Assembly (NCBI RefSeq): GCF_000471905.2
Contig: NW_006495906.1
Coordinates: 3,117,779 to 3,181,778 of the forward strand
Length of the DNA stretch: 64,000 nucleotides
Source of the DNA: Amborella trichopoda
Taxonomy: Eukaryota > Streptophyta > Magnoliopsida > Amborellales > Amborellaceae
Direction: 5' to 3'
How positions within the stretch are numbered: the stretch's first letter is position 1; every line of letters starts with the position of its first letter. The notes below the pieces were generated by a model that was not told the origin of the DNA, searched no databases, and worked only from the letters and a program-made list of their open reading frames with translations. Positions 24,866 to 35,984 of the stretch are shown here, piece after piece. Made by a program: the position numbers and the translations under genes.

Positions 24866-25870
24866 TAAAAGAAAAATCTCCAAGAAGGAGCTCTCGATTC
24901 AACAATATTACACAAGCACTCAAGTACAAATAAGTACTTGCAAATTCCAACAATATTGCACAAGCAGACCCTGAGGACGAAGACTCCTCCTAACCCTGCG
25001 GGTTCCCAACAGAGCCAACTCAAAAAGATGTGGGAAGATGACATGAATGGAAAATCGAAGGGACTTTGACGAACCCTGGAAGAACATTGAGACTTTTCCA
25101 AGATGGAAGCCTGGCAAGAATCCAGAGAACTCTTCATGGATCAGCGATGCATAGGATGAAAACTTTAAAGGTAAAAGGATAACTTCGAGACTTTTGAGTT
25201 CTCATAATCCCACAGGAAAATCCTTTCATCATCTTTGGGTAGAGAAAAATAAAGAAAATGACCACCAAAAGGGCCACAAGTGGCAAAACTGCAAGGCCCT
25301 TCCCTTTTGAAAATGCTTTTTCAATTTGATTGTTAAAACCTCCATTTTCAAAACGCTTTTAGAAAGGACTTCCTCCATCATTATAAGAGGCTAAATTGTT
25401 AGTCGATCTGGCCTCATTCTTGAAGCCAACTTTCTATGCCTATTATGAAGGCTTGAAATTAGCCAGGCACTCTATTGTTGTATGAGTATAACTACCAACT
25501 ACCACATATCAGAGATGGGTGAACCTTGCTAAGGACAATATTCGCTAGTCAGGGAGCATTTTTCTCTCGACTAGATCCCTTGAGGTAAAATGAGGAAAGC
25601 TCATCCCTGTGTGTGTGTACGACGACCCAATAGCTGGAAATTTGAGACAAAAACCCTACAACTAAGGGACTGAATGCATAGGAATTCAATTTGAAAGGTG
25701 TGTGAAAGAAAGTGTTCTATTATGCTTCGATGAATCAAATACACACGTAGAGATGAATAAGAACCCCCCAACAGGGGCAGCAACAAGAAGAAAATAAAAC
25801 AATTGAAGGAACTCCACAATCCCAGAGGATCAATCAAAATGGGAAATAAAATTATGGATGTCTGAAAATT
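24866..25870. other. Non-coding 3' internal stretch of element E
   Basis: No gene or clear repeat recognised. It lies between the integrase and the 3' end of the antisense PMD gene. Confidence 0.6.
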
Positions 25871-25875
25871 CCTAT

Positions 25876-25881
25876 TTTATT
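25876..25881 (-). terminator. Poly(A) signal AATAAA of the antisense PMD gene in element E
   Basis: AATAAA on the minus strand, about 130 bases downstream of the last open PMD segment (ending at 26009). Confidence 0.5.
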
Positions 25882-26008
25882 CATCCATTGAAAATGGACT
25901 TATTACATGCACTTACGCATTCAAATATGATCCTAAGACTGAAATTTCTATTTTCCTAATAGACTACACCGAAAATAAAACTACTGAAAAATAATGGTGA
26001 TCATGAGA

Positions 26009-27646
26009 TCACCTTATTCGGCTTTGGATCAACATCCTTCTCCTTGAGTTTCGCCACGAAGGCCACCCATCGAGCCAATTCGACTTCAACCTTTCGAAGT
26101 TGATATCGGACACGTCCTCATTGGATTTGATTCTTTTATTTGAACAAGAGATGCCATCTTCGCTAGGAGGCACGAGATCCTTAGCAGGAGTAGAAGGTTT
26201 GCCACGAAGTCTTGAAGATGTGGGGCATAGTGGAAGAGGACTGACACGTTCCCACCAGGAATTGTAGTTAGAGGTAGTTGTGTGCTTGTCTTGCTTAATC
26301 AACCCCTCACTAGAAGAAGACTACTTCACCTTCCATGATAGACCTGCCCTAACCAGAAGGGTAGAAGAGTGTCATCGAAGTGGAAAAATAGGGCGGCGAT
26401 CGATAGCCTCTCTAGGAGAAGTATAATGCTGAGTATGACGAAACTGGTGAAGCACCCTCTGAGGGAAATATCCCTCTGTGAAGTATTGCTCTGCCATAAT
26501 AAGACATGAATGCCCCATAGCGGTAGCCATAACTGTTGTAGATCGAGGAGGACGGACAATGGTGATGTGCTCATAGGCCAAAATCTACAGAAAAACAGAA
26601 TCCAAGATCACCCCAACGGGTCACAAGACAGAAACCCAGAACCTCAGAACCATCCAGGGCAAGGTGACCAGGGCGACACTAGCAGTGTCGCTTGGGCAAC
26701 ACCACCAGTTTTGCCCAACTGAAAACCTCCCAGATCAACCCGGCCTATTTCATGTAAATTCTTCTGGAAAAAATATGAGATCCAGGGTAAAACACCAGAA
26801 GAAAAATTGAGCTGCAGAGGCAAAAATAAATGAAAAATTAAGTTAAAAAATATACCTGCAAAATTAGGACACTGCCCTCAATAAATCAGTCACCTCGGGT
26901 GACCCGGTCATGAAGACCCCGATAAATGCCCACCAACATGGCCGGAACAATGGTGTAACTCGCTCACTCCCAGAAGGCATGGACTAAAGAAGTAAGGAAA
27001 CTACGAACCGTCTTATGACCACTCAGAAAAAGAACAGAACCCAACAACACAAAAAGAAAAATATGGATCTGTTCGGTGGCTTAAGACCGCTCTCGATTCC
27101 AGATCAGCAACTCCATATCGACCCACTGACCATGTGAAGAGTAAGCAACCCCCAACAGTCACGCACCATGATGGAATGGTCATCGGGGGCAGTAGAAGGT
27201 TGATACGCAATCCCGGCCAAATTCAAACTAGAAATCCTGACAACTTCCTCCAAAGTTGGCGTTGTCTCGCTTGTAGAAAGGAAGAAGGTGTTGGTTTGAT
27301 AATTGAACCTCTCAGCAAGATCCTTGAGGAGCGAAAAGTTCACATGGCAAGAGGCCATGTTCAAGATGCCTACCATCGAAACTGAAGCCAAAAAGACCAT
27401 GAGCTTGGGCCACTACTGAGCAGAAAGAAGCTAATCCCTGAACCAGGGCCCGATGACAGGGAAGCTATTGACACACCAAGGGATTTCACTCGATCGATGG
27501 CCCTGCGAGATATGAGAGGGCAGACCTTCAGGGAAGTACCTAACCCTAGAAAACAAAGGAAGAACCTCCTCCTCCCTTCCATTGTCAGCCCGCTCAGTAA
27601 CCTTCCCCATGCCCTTGGAAATCACGTTATCCTTCCTAGGAGCCAT
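26009..27646 (-). pseudogene. Antisense plant-mobile-domain (PMD) gene of element E (broken)
   Basis: The minus-strand ATG at 27646 starts MAPRKDNVISKGMGKV, a basic N-terminus. The next recognised block (about 27400-27100) reads FSLLKDLAERFNYQTNTFFL and then TTPTLEEVVRISSLNLAG. That matches the plant mobile domain (PF10536-like), which has a W/F..TNTF....E..PTLEEV pattern. A later block (26581-26372) has AYEHITIVRPP and YFTEGYFPQRVLHQF, and the last part ends at 26009. A TATA box (27747-27755), a CT-rich leader and AATAAA (25876-25881) frame it. Extra ORFs of this kind between integrase and 3' LTR are known in Tat elements, some antisense and some PMD-related (from memory). It has a few breaks. 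Function is unknown; PMD proteins in the host act in silencing and development. Confidence 0.75.
26641..26720. repeat. Hairpin GCGACACT-AGC-AGTGTCGC inside the antisense PMD unit
   Basis: Perfect 8-bp stem at 26673-26680 and 26684-26691 with a 3-base loop, followed by TGGGCAACACCACC. It lies in an AT-rich interval (about 26588-26862) between two PMD blocks. Minus-strand splice-like signals (CAG/GTATA near 26862 and TGTAG near 26585) border it, so it may be intronic. The same GGGCGACAC word recurs in this element's LTR (29629-29720). Confidence 0.6.
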
Positions 27647-27746
27647 GAAAGCTTAAGGGTGAAAGCAAGAAAAACCAGTAAGATCAGAGTGGAGATGATG
27701 AAAAAATAAGAAATTGAAGGATGGGAGAAGAATGGGAAGAAGATGA

Positions 27747-27755
27747 TTTTTATAG
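27747..27755 (-). promoter_or_regulatory. Antisense TATA box (CTATAAAAA) of element E
   Basis: It lies about 100 bases upstream of the PMD ATG, with a CT-rich leader between. This is a normal plant promoter-to-ATG spacing. Confidence 0.6.
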
Positions 27756-27854
27756 AAAACAAAGAAATCTCATCCAAAACTCATCCTGCAGATATCTAGT
27801 TTGTCCAACAGAAGATTTAGATAACCCTAGAACATTCCAAAGTGATAAATCTAA

Positions 27855-28035
27855 ATTTTGGAGGTCGGTGACATGAGCCTAAACTGCCAACCAATTTTCC
27901 AAAAAAAATATAAAATAAAAAATAAAAAAGAAAATACTCCTTGGTGGCATGAGCCTAAACTGCCGATCAATTTCAAAAATAAAATAAAAAATAATATGCT
28001 CCTCGGTGGCATGAGTCTATACTGCCAACCAAACT
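27855..28035. repeat. Three repeats of GGTGGCATGAGCCTAAACTGCC
   Basis: Copies begin near 27865, 27942 and 28002. The word CATGAGCCTAAACTGCC resembles the CATGACCTTAAACTGC core of the A1 array, although the two families differ elsewhere. Confidence 0.75.
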
Positions 28036-28054
28036 CCATTTCAGAAAACATCAA

Positions 28055-28635
28055 ACTCCTACGACGTAAAAGAGCCGAGGCAGTTAACGTCTAGCCCCGT
28101 ATGACGTAAAAGGTCGGGTGTATTTCTTTTAACCATATGTGACGTAAAAGGTTGGGTGTATCCAGTTCAACATCAAACTCATGAGACGTAAAAGAGCCGA
28201 GACAGGTAACATCTAGCCCCATATGATGTAAAAAGGTCGGGTGTATTCCGTCTAGCCCCGTATGACGTAAAAGGTCGGGTGTATTCTGTTTAGCCCCATA
28301 TGACATAAAAGGTCTCGTGTATCCAATTCGATGTCAAACTCGTGCGACATAAAATAGCCGAGGCAGGTAATGTCTAGCCCGTATGGTGTAAAAGGTCGGA
28401 TGTATTCTGTTTAGCCCCATATGATGTAAAAGATCGGGTGTATTTCGTCTATCCCATATGACAAAAAAGGGTCGGGTGTATTCCGTCTAGCCCCATATAA
28501 TGTATTTCGTCTAGCCCCATATGACGTAAAAGGTCGGGTGTATTTCGTCTAGCCCCGTAAGACGTAAAAGGGTCGAGTGTATTCCATCTAGCCCCATATG
28601 ACGTAAAAGGGTTGAGTGCATGGTCCATCGGTGCA
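28055..28635. repeat. Tandem array, 38-40 base unit GCCCCRTATGACGTAAAAGG
   Basis: About 14 units of the form GCCCCGTATGACGTAAAAGG followed by TCGGGTGTATTCCGTCTA. Some carry the variant CGTAAAAGAGCCGAGGCAGG. The array lies upstream of the antisense PMD promoter and before the 3' LTR. Confidence 0.92.
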
Positions 28636-29326
28636 TGACGTTAAACTGCTTAAAAGGCTCTATGGTTGCAGGAGTTAAAACTATTAACCAGCCTTGTTTT
28701 TTGAAATATCTTTCTCTTTTAAAACGTTTCACTATATATCTTGTGCTTTCAAAAACTTTTATTTCTTTGTTAAAATCATAACTTGTCCTAGCTCCAAGTT
28801 CTATTTTAAAACTCCCCCTTGTTTTCAAAATTTCTAAAATATATTTTTAAAACGAAGGAGCTTAGACACCCGTACATGATGATTACCGCGTTGCTGCTCG
28901 TCTCTCTCTTCGAAATTGGCCAAACAAGTGTCATCCTATAGAAATCCTTTTCCTATAGACAACCTTAAGAAACCCTAAAGAAATCAAAGAAGATGCTAGA
29001 GTTAAAATTTAAAACATTGCAACAGCTGAAGTCAAGTCTCATGGCAAGAAAATCCAATTCAAGTTTCAAATTTGTGTAACTCATCGACATCTCAGGCTGA
29101 AAACCCTAAGAGGAAAAATGTCCTAGGTGGGTGAGCTCGGTGAGCGTAATGACTTGAAGGGATTAGTTGATGTGCCCTCTGATCACGTGACATCAGTAAG
29201 AAATTTAAAATGTCCACATTATCTTTGACATTCACCTTCCCCTCGAAGGACAGGGAAAGCCGGAGTGTTTAGTTATTTGCCACTCACCTGTCCCTCGAAG
29301 GACAGGGAGTGCCAAAGCGGGGAAAT
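28636..29326 (+). other. Non-coding 3' end of element E with inverted repeats and polypurine tract
   Basis: Two copies of CCYCGAAGGACAGGG (29234-29250 and about 29291-29308) lie near the end. The second forms a hairpin CCTGTCC...GGACAGG with a six-base loop. The polypurine tract AAAGCGGGGAAAT (29314-29326) abuts the LTR start. No gene is seen. Confidence 0.75.
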
Positions 29327-29579
29327 TGTAGACACCCCATTTTAAATATGGCAAATTCTATGATTCCTTAACCCTTAGGATCACATTATCCTGATAAACC
29401 AAAAATCCATAGTTCACACAGCCCACCCTGTGGCCCAAAACCAATCTGCCTACCCAGAACCTTACAGAAACCTTGTTTTGACTTAAAATCCCTCAAACGC
29501 CCTGTTTTACTAAACAAATCATTAAAAATAGTAAAAACTCCTTTTTGACCCAATTTTTCTCTGAGAGGTTCGCAAGAGG

Positions 29580-29587
29580 CTTAAATA
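29580..29587 (+). promoter_or_regulatory. LTR TATA box of element E (CTTAAATA)
   Basis: About 253 bases into the LTR and some 45 bases before the hairpin repeats, mirroring the order in the A1 LTR. Confidence 0.5.
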
Positions 29588-29628
29588 CACATTGGAATCA
29601 ACAAAATTCATTTTGGTCAGATTGGGTA

Positions 29629-29720
29629 TGGGCGACACTGGTAGAGTCGCCCAGCCCAGACTGGGCGACACCATTGGTGTCACCCAAGTCTGGGCGACAC
29701 GCCCAATGTCGCTCGATCCC
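29629..29720 (+). repeat. Hairpin repeats GGGCGAC...GTCGCCC in the element E LTR
   Basis: Stem GGGCGAC (29630-29636) with GTCGCCC (29646-29652), 9-base loop. A second stem is GGGCGACACC (29663-29672) with GGTGTCACCC (29676-29685), 9 of 10 pairs, 3-base loop. A third partial copy follows near 29693-29715. Confidence 0.8.
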
Positions 29721-30439
29721 TTTTGGGCCAACACAGAAAATTTCCTTTGTGGGTAGAGTTCTTGCCCCTTTGTGATGTTTTCTACCATTTTGTTTGAGCA
29801 ACACTAGGATCCCAGCCCCCAAAATTGGCATCTTTGACTGTAGGATCTGTTGGTTACGAGAAGATATCCATCGTAACAGATTCTTGGCCCTTATGAAGTC
29901 TCTTTTTCATGGCCATTTTGGGGGAGGAGGATTGAAACCCTAAAAAGAGAGAGAGAAACCCTAGAGAGACTATGGCTTTAGAGACACAGACTTCTAGCTG
30001 AGAAAGCCCCAACTTTGAACCGTAAGCCTAAGAAACCAAGATCTAAGGCACAACAACCTTAGTTCTAAAACCATCTCCAAGGTGCAACCACCATGTTCAA
30101 TCAAAGATCTGCTGGTCAACATCCGAATCAGAGATGCAAAGAGGACATTGGTTTTGATACGGGCAAGCCCTCGAGGGCTCGGGAGTCCCGAGCCATCTAG
30201 CCCGATTTGGTATTATTTCTTCCTCTTTGTTTCTTTTATTATTTTACTTGATCTTATTTGGATTAGTTTGCCTTAGAATCGCATTTTAGTGTCTTACATC
30301 ATGCTGGCTCTGCCATAGATCTGAGAGCAGATCAGCTCATTTTCAAGCAGATCTACCCTCATATTTGAATTTGATTTGTCCCACTTTCTCTATCACTCCT
30401 TTTGCATCAATTTAAGGTGTCAAGATCCGAGAGATCTTC

Positions 30440-32905
30440 TGTCACGACCCCGTCCCTGACCACCACACCTTACGTGGCGATGGGCGATCGAGCGCGGGTT
30501 CGTGATTCAATGTGACGTTTGTCACTCAAGTAGGAGTGGACTCAATGCCTTTATATTTAGAAATAGTGCAAACCATAAAAGAAAGCTAAAGCGACAAGTT
30601 TAACTAATAGGAGATTAAGGAAAACTTCGCACACCAAATTCATAATAAAAAAATCTTCCCAAATATAACATTTAGTTCGGGGCATATAGGCCCAATATTA
30701 CACATAACCACCAAGAACAAAAGAAAACCAGGGCTAAACAGCCTAGACATAACTTTGTCTTCCAGCTGCCGAACACGAACTTCCAGCCCTGTACCTGTTG
30801 CTATCAATTTACAAGGAGAGGAGAAATAATGGGATGAGCTATACAGCCCAGTAAGCAGGTCTAGTGTTATTCATCCGTGGTGGTTCTATTCATATGTGAC
30901 AACAGTACAATTTATCAATATAAAGTCATAATTTAGCATAAATGCATATTAAGTCAAGGCAGCTAATATGAGCAATTCATTTAAACGATAGTCATCACTA
31001 AATCAGTGTGATAAGAGCCTTCAATTAGTGAAATCATAAATCATTCCATCATTATAATGCTAAACATTCCTTATAAAGAAATTCAATCATTACCCATGCA
31101 CTCCCTAAATCACCTACTCCTGCAGTAGAGGCCCTATCCGTCAAGCTAAGCCAATCCCATTGCTTAAGACCTCTACCATCACACAAGAGGGAGGGTAATG
31201 ACAAGTGGGGTATCCACTTCGTAATACCCTCAACAAACTCACACAGTCCCCAACGCACATTGGGGTTTCGATAGGCCCTTACCTTGCAAGGCATCAATCA
31301 CATATCATTTCATAAATCTAAGGTGTGACCCTTTATCTTCTCCCTTAGCACGTTCCTATTATTATGCAGGTTAGGGGATATGCCGACATCTCTTTCTTGA
31401 CTACGAGGAGTGTCCCATCGCGTAGCAGGCAATATCATAGCAGCATCCACTACCGGTGAGTGTCCCACTGCATAGTGGTCAATAACAATATAAGTAGTGG
31501 CCATTCAATGCCTCACAATAGATGAATCATATTTCATCATAACGTTATAACATTTAGCAAAAGACATGCATTTCATAAGCTATCACAGGACATTTACACA
31601 TAAGCTTTCTCAGTAGCATTTCGCATTCATTATTAATTCATTTCATCATTATCGTGCTCATGGTCCCTTTTTCTCACAAAGTGCTATTTACGTAGAATCA
31701 TTCACAAATATTTATGGAATTCTCATGAAATTTATCATATGGCATTCACATTTATCATATATCAAGATAACTTAGCGTCACATGGTCATACAATGTTGCA
31801 GTGACAAGTAACAGTGACATGCCCCTCTTAGTAAGGGCGTAGCTCCTGATGTATGGGGAGTTTCAGGATGCCTCAACTATGAAACCTTGAGCTAATACAC
31901 ATTTATTTACACAAACAGTGATTTGAAGGAATTTGGATGCCATTTGATGGGTCAATAGCTTAGTACAAAGTTAGCTTTAGTTGCTGGAAATTTCCCTGCA
32001 ATAGTGCGCAGTGAGGTGTTCTCGCATTTCTGGTCATAGCTCAAACTCAGTGGAGAGTTTCAAACATCTCAAAAAATAAAACTTTAAGTACATTCATAAA
32101 TCTCTCCAATGATAGAAATTTCAAGGATTTTGGATACCATTCGCTAAGCCAAAAGCATTGCCCAAAGACGGTCACAGTTGTTGGAAATAACAGCGGCTGT
32201 GAACAGTGTCATCCCTCTACATTTAGGGCCATATCTTTTTATCCATGCAAAATATTATCATGACAAAAGAAAAGTAAACTTGGAGTATACACACATGTCT
32301 TTCATTTGGGACGATTTGGTCCCATTTGGATGTCATTTGGTCATCGAATCTATAGATGCAAAAACATTCACACTTCTGAAAATTCACATTCTAAAGTTAA
32401 TATAGTTTTAAAGAACACTTAATGTTTCCTAGCCAAGCTACACTTTGGGCTTGGAACCTTATTCATGATGAGAAGCCTCACAGTGAGCGATTTCATGAGT
32501 TTCCATAAATAAAAAGATCAAACATGTGGTAAACATAGTCATGGCATTGAGAAGCACAAACTGAAACTTCAACTTCATGTTAACCCATTCATTCTTCACA
32601 TTTTCCTTTATATCATCTAATCCATTTCAACATTTTTACAACACTCATAGATGTATAAAGCTGAACCCACTTACCTTGAGTTCTCACGGTATTACAAATC
32701 TTCACTCATGGACTTCATGGGCTTTCCTTAGCCTCACCAGTGGGCTGTCTTGAAAGAAGCAACAGTGAACTTCAAGAGAGAGGGAAAATTTGAGAAAAAT
32801 GAGAGAGACCCGTGTTGCTCAAGGCTTAAATGGAGAGGGTGGATGGAAAACACTGTGGCTGATGTAATCACTCATTACTCTAACACATACGGGGAGGCTC
32901 TGACA
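30440..32905 (-). repeat. Probable solo LTR of another Ty3/Gypsy family (chromovirus-like)
   Basis: On the minus strand the block ends ...GGGGTCGTGACA, the usual end of many plant chromovirus LTRs. It contains a TATA-like CATTTAAG (near 32827) followed by a CT-rich leader and a splice-donor-like AAGGTAAGT (near 32670). The start TGTCAGAGCC at 32905 is tentative. Flanks are TCTTC (30435-30439) and TCTAC (32906-32910), a one-mismatch target duplication. No primer-binding site or coding sequence is attached. The right edge is uncertain. Confidence 0.5.
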
Positions 32906-32939
32906 TCTACCGAGGATATACGTTTAACTAAGACACTCT

Positions 32940-33605
32940 CGACACTGCACTATCAAACATCCAACTGGCGCTGCTCCAGCCGGCGCTGCTTTCTTCTCTT
33001 CCAACCGACGTGCTACTCAGTCTTCTTATCCAATTGACGCTGCTCTAACCGACGACTCTCTTCTTATCCCCCAGGCACTGCTCCAACTGGTGCTACTCTC
33101 TTCTCTTTCAACCGGCGCTGCTCCAACCGATGCTACTTTCTTCTTATCCCACCGGTGGTTCTCCAACCGATGCTACTCTCTTCTTATCCTGTCGGCACTG
33201 CTCCAACCGATGCTGCTCTCTTCTCTTCCAACCGGCGCTGCTCCAACCGGCTTTCTACTCTCTCTTCTTATCCAAATGGCGCTGCTCCAACTGACGCTAC
33301 TCTCTGCTTATCCCACCGGCCCTGCTCCAACCAGCATTACTCTCTTCTCTTCCAATTGGTGCTGCTCCAACCGGCTCGCTACTCTCTCTTCTTATCCAAC
33401 CGACACTGCTCCAACCGGTGCTACTCTCTTTTTATCCCACTGGCGCTACTCCAACCAGTGCTACTTTCTTCTTATCTCACTTACGTTGCTCCAATCGGCT
33501 TGCTATACTCTCTTCCTATCTAACCGGTGTTGTTTCAATCGACGCTACTCTCGTCTTATCCCATCGGCACTGCTCCAATCGATACTACTCCTTAAACACG
33601 CGCGA
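32940..33605 (+). repeat. Tandem array with CCGGCGCTGCTCCAACCGG units
   Basis: About 16 units of roughly 40 bases: half-dyads like TCGG-11-CCGA (33192-33195 with 33207-33210) or CCGG-11-CCGG (33232-33235 with 33247-33250), spaced by TCTCTTCTTATCC. The layout is that of the LTR hairpin arrays. It may be the R/U5 part of the interrupted element E LTR. Open frames across it (for example 33090-33620) are translations of the repeat. Confidence 0.8.
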
Positions 33606-33689
33606 CAATGCCTCAAATGACAATACTCCATAAGCCTTTCGTGCGCGGCAAAAATCATTACGCCTTCTCGCTCGACATTACATATCTCT

Positions 33690-34414
33690 TCTCCGGCGAT
33701 ATTGGCATGGGAAAAAATTATGGCCCTTAAATCTTCGTTGAAAGATTTGTCAGATTTTGCATCGTAAACACCATTCTTACAAGCATATCCTGCATTGCTT
33801 TTTTAGTGCCTTCGTGTTCGGTATTTGGCATGACAATAGGCTCGCCAGTTGATGGGTTCCCAAGCGTAGACTAATGAGTCGAAACTTGGGGTATATGTTG
33901 GCCTGCATGGGTCTGAGATCGATGAGCCGTAGTCACTGGGGCAGTTTGATACATTTGTTCTTGAGGGGCATACTGACCCATAGGTGTCACCACTGGTTGC
34001 GAAAATTGCACTATTTGTTGGATTGAATGAACTAAAGGGATCGATTGAAGAATCGACTGACTCGGTTGTGCTAAGGGTTGACATATACCATTAAATTTCT
34101 TTGGGATCGACCTGTGACTGGGGCACGAACAGTGTAACCTACAACAACTAGCATTTTAAGGGCTGCTTGGACACCCATCTGGTCCAAGGGTCGGTCTAGA
34201 TTGACACTTCTTCTTCGTACAACATTCAGGTCGTCACGAGCTGTACTATGATAGTCGAGGCTGGGTTAGATCCCCTAGACTTAGGTGGGTCTTGGTTTTG
34301 AGATTGATGTGCCTTAGGGTTATCTTGGTGTGACTTTTGAGAATTGGCATTAGATACAGTGTGAACTTCTTACCTCACTCGGCTTCTACTTTGGGTGCCT
34401 AAAAGTCCCTGTAA
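33690..34414 (-). pseudogene. gag N-terminal fragment of a further minus-strand Tat element (G)
   Basis: The minus strand reads a Gln/Pro/Thr-rich sequence (for example VTTAHRSQTHAGQHIPQVST at about 33960-33890) with the compositional look of the variable N-terminal gag part of Tat elements. Element H is inserted next to it at 34420. Only a fragment is in the window and it is broken. Assignment rests on composition and position. Confidence 0.45.
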
Positions 34415-35084
34415 GACGTTGTTAGGTGCCTCGATCTCGCCCTCTAAATCTAGGTGATTTGGTGGCACGTGTCTCGAGTTTCGAAGGAACTCGAGACTTG
34501 AGATCGCTCTCTCGGGAACCTTACTCATGAAGAAGGGCAGGTATACCAACCGATGAGAGACAAATTTAAGGTGGGTTCAGGACCTACTCAGGCTGGCTAG
34601 CGTGGGCGCCCTCATAGATCATGAAGAAAGCCCCCCAATCCTGTAACTGGTTCGAAATCGCCTCCCTTTTCCTGTACTCTCATGTTTCTTTAAGCATACA
34701 CATATGGTTAATATTACTGGACAAGTGGGCCAAGCGACCCCACCATATCTTAGGGCAAATATACACAGGTGTGCACATCCGAAAGAAGAAGGGAAGATTG
34801 AGAGCATAGAGATTGGGGTGAGAAGAATTGGACCAGGCGGTTAGACTGACATGATGGCTAGACTAGTAGGTGATTGACCCAGCATAGTAGCAATATGGGC
34901 TTGGTAACTTAGACCAGCGTAATGACATTATTACTAAACAACGATACCAATACCGTCTAGCTTAACACGATGGCTAGTCTATCGTGGCAATAAGATGGGC
35001 ATGTTAACTCTGACTGGCACAATGACATTACGGCTAAATGACAATACCACCATGACAGTGTTAATCTCGATCTTCCTTGGTCAA

Positions 35085-35300
35085 ACGAGAAAGACAGAAG
35101 AAAGAAAGGGGAAAAGAAAAAGAAGGAAGAAAAAGAAAAAAGAAGAAGAGAGAAAGGAAATAAAAGAGAAGAGAAAGAGTAAGGAGAGAGAGAAGAGAGA
35201 GAGAAGAGGAAGAGAAAATTAAAATGGAAGAAGAAAAAGTAAGAAAGAATAAAGAAGAAAACAGGAGAAAGGTAGAGAGAAAAGGGAGAGGAAGAAGAGA
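35085..35300. repeat. GA-rich low-complexity tract
   Basis: AGAGAAAGGAAAT-type purine-rich sequence inside the H LTR. The long Ser/Leu/Phe-rich reading frame on the minus strand (to 35742) is a translation of this and the next repeat, not a gene. Confidence 0.85.
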
Positions 35301-35329
35301 GGCCGCCTATGATGAAAGTGGGAGAGACG

Positions 35330-35820
35330 ATGAGAACATAGACGGCGATGTGCTTCCACCATCCATGACGAAGAAATGATGAGATAGAAAACATGGAAGG
35401 CGATGAGATTCTACCATCCATGATAAAGAAATGAGGAAAGAGAAAACACAGACGGGGATGAGTTTTCGCTGTCCACAACAAAGAGATGAGGAAGGAGAAA
35501 ACACGGACGACAATGAGCTTCCACTGTCCACCATGAAGAGATGAGGAAGGGGAAAACATGGACGGCGATGAGGTTCCACCGTCGATGACAGAGGTGAGGA
35601 AGGGGAAAGCACGGACGACGATGAGCTTCCACCGTCGATGACAGAGGTGAGGAAGGGGAAAACATGGATGGCGATGAGCTTCAACCGTCGATGATAGAGG
35701 AGAGAGAAGGTACATGGACGACAATGAGCTTCCATCGTCCATGATAGAGAACGAGGGGAGAGAAAATACATGTGCGACGATGAGCTTCTATCGTCCATGA
35801 CAGAGGAGGATACTCAAACA
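35330..35820 (-). repeat. Hairpin-repeat array in the element H LTR
   Basis: About eight units of 56-60 bases read GACGGCGATGAGCTTCCACC-GTC on the plus strand. A perfect example pairs GACGG (35561-35565) with CCGTC (35579-35583) around a 13-base loop. It corresponds to GTCGG...CCGAC in the A1 LTR, with one base pair exchanged on both arms. Confidence 0.8.
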
Positions 35821-35984
35821 GTGGCCCAGCCCGCCACTCGAGTTTAAGCCCGACCCACTATATGTGTTCCCGAGGAAGTCATCATGCCCGGTGATAAACC
35901 TCACTGTGTATGAATAGAAAAGTATACGAACATGGAGAAAGAAGACGAAAGACACACACGGTGATTGCCCTCTTTCATGCATGT

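Larger units (their letters stand above)
20008..30439 (+). mobile_element. Element E: second Tat/Ogre-type family, pol to 3' LTR (broken)
   Basis: From the edge of D, the plus strand runs through a pre-RT linker, reverse transcriptase, RNase H, second RNase H, integrase, a reverse-strand PMD gene, tandem arrays, a polypurine tract (29314-29326) and an LTR starting TGTAGACACC at 29327. The LTR differs from that of A1/C/D/H, so this is a different Tat family. The 5' half should lie left of D, off the window. The 3' LTR seems to be split by another LTR at 30440-32905, and may resume at 32906. Many breaks. Confidence 0.82.
29327..30439 (+). repeat. 3' LTR of element E, first part
   Basis: Begins TGTAGACACCCCATTTTAAA directly after a polypurine tract. 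It carries a TATA box, hairpin repeats, and an A-rich to T-rich stretch up to 30439. The end is not seen here, because another LTR begins at 30440. The remaining part may be 32906 to about 33690. Confidence 0.75.

Noticed and set aside
28055-28635. Regular array with similar spacing, considered as CRISPR
   Set aside because: Plant context, units are contiguous without unique spacers, no associated genes; it is a tandem repeat in the 3' region of element E.
30900-31600. Possible host gene or SINE in the A/T-rich block
   Set aside because: No coding potential, no RNA polymerase III boxes or A-tail; the block reads as LTR sequence.
33090-33620. Overlapping open frames up to 176 residues with repeated LLQPMLLS-like words
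   Set aside because: All three frames are open because the 40-base repeat lacks stops; the protein repeats mirror the DNA repeat.
34957-35742. 261-residue open frame on the minus strand, Ser/Leu/Phe-rich
   Set aside because: It is a translation of the hairpin repeat and the CT/GA tract in the H LTR; composition follows the repeat and no domain is seen.
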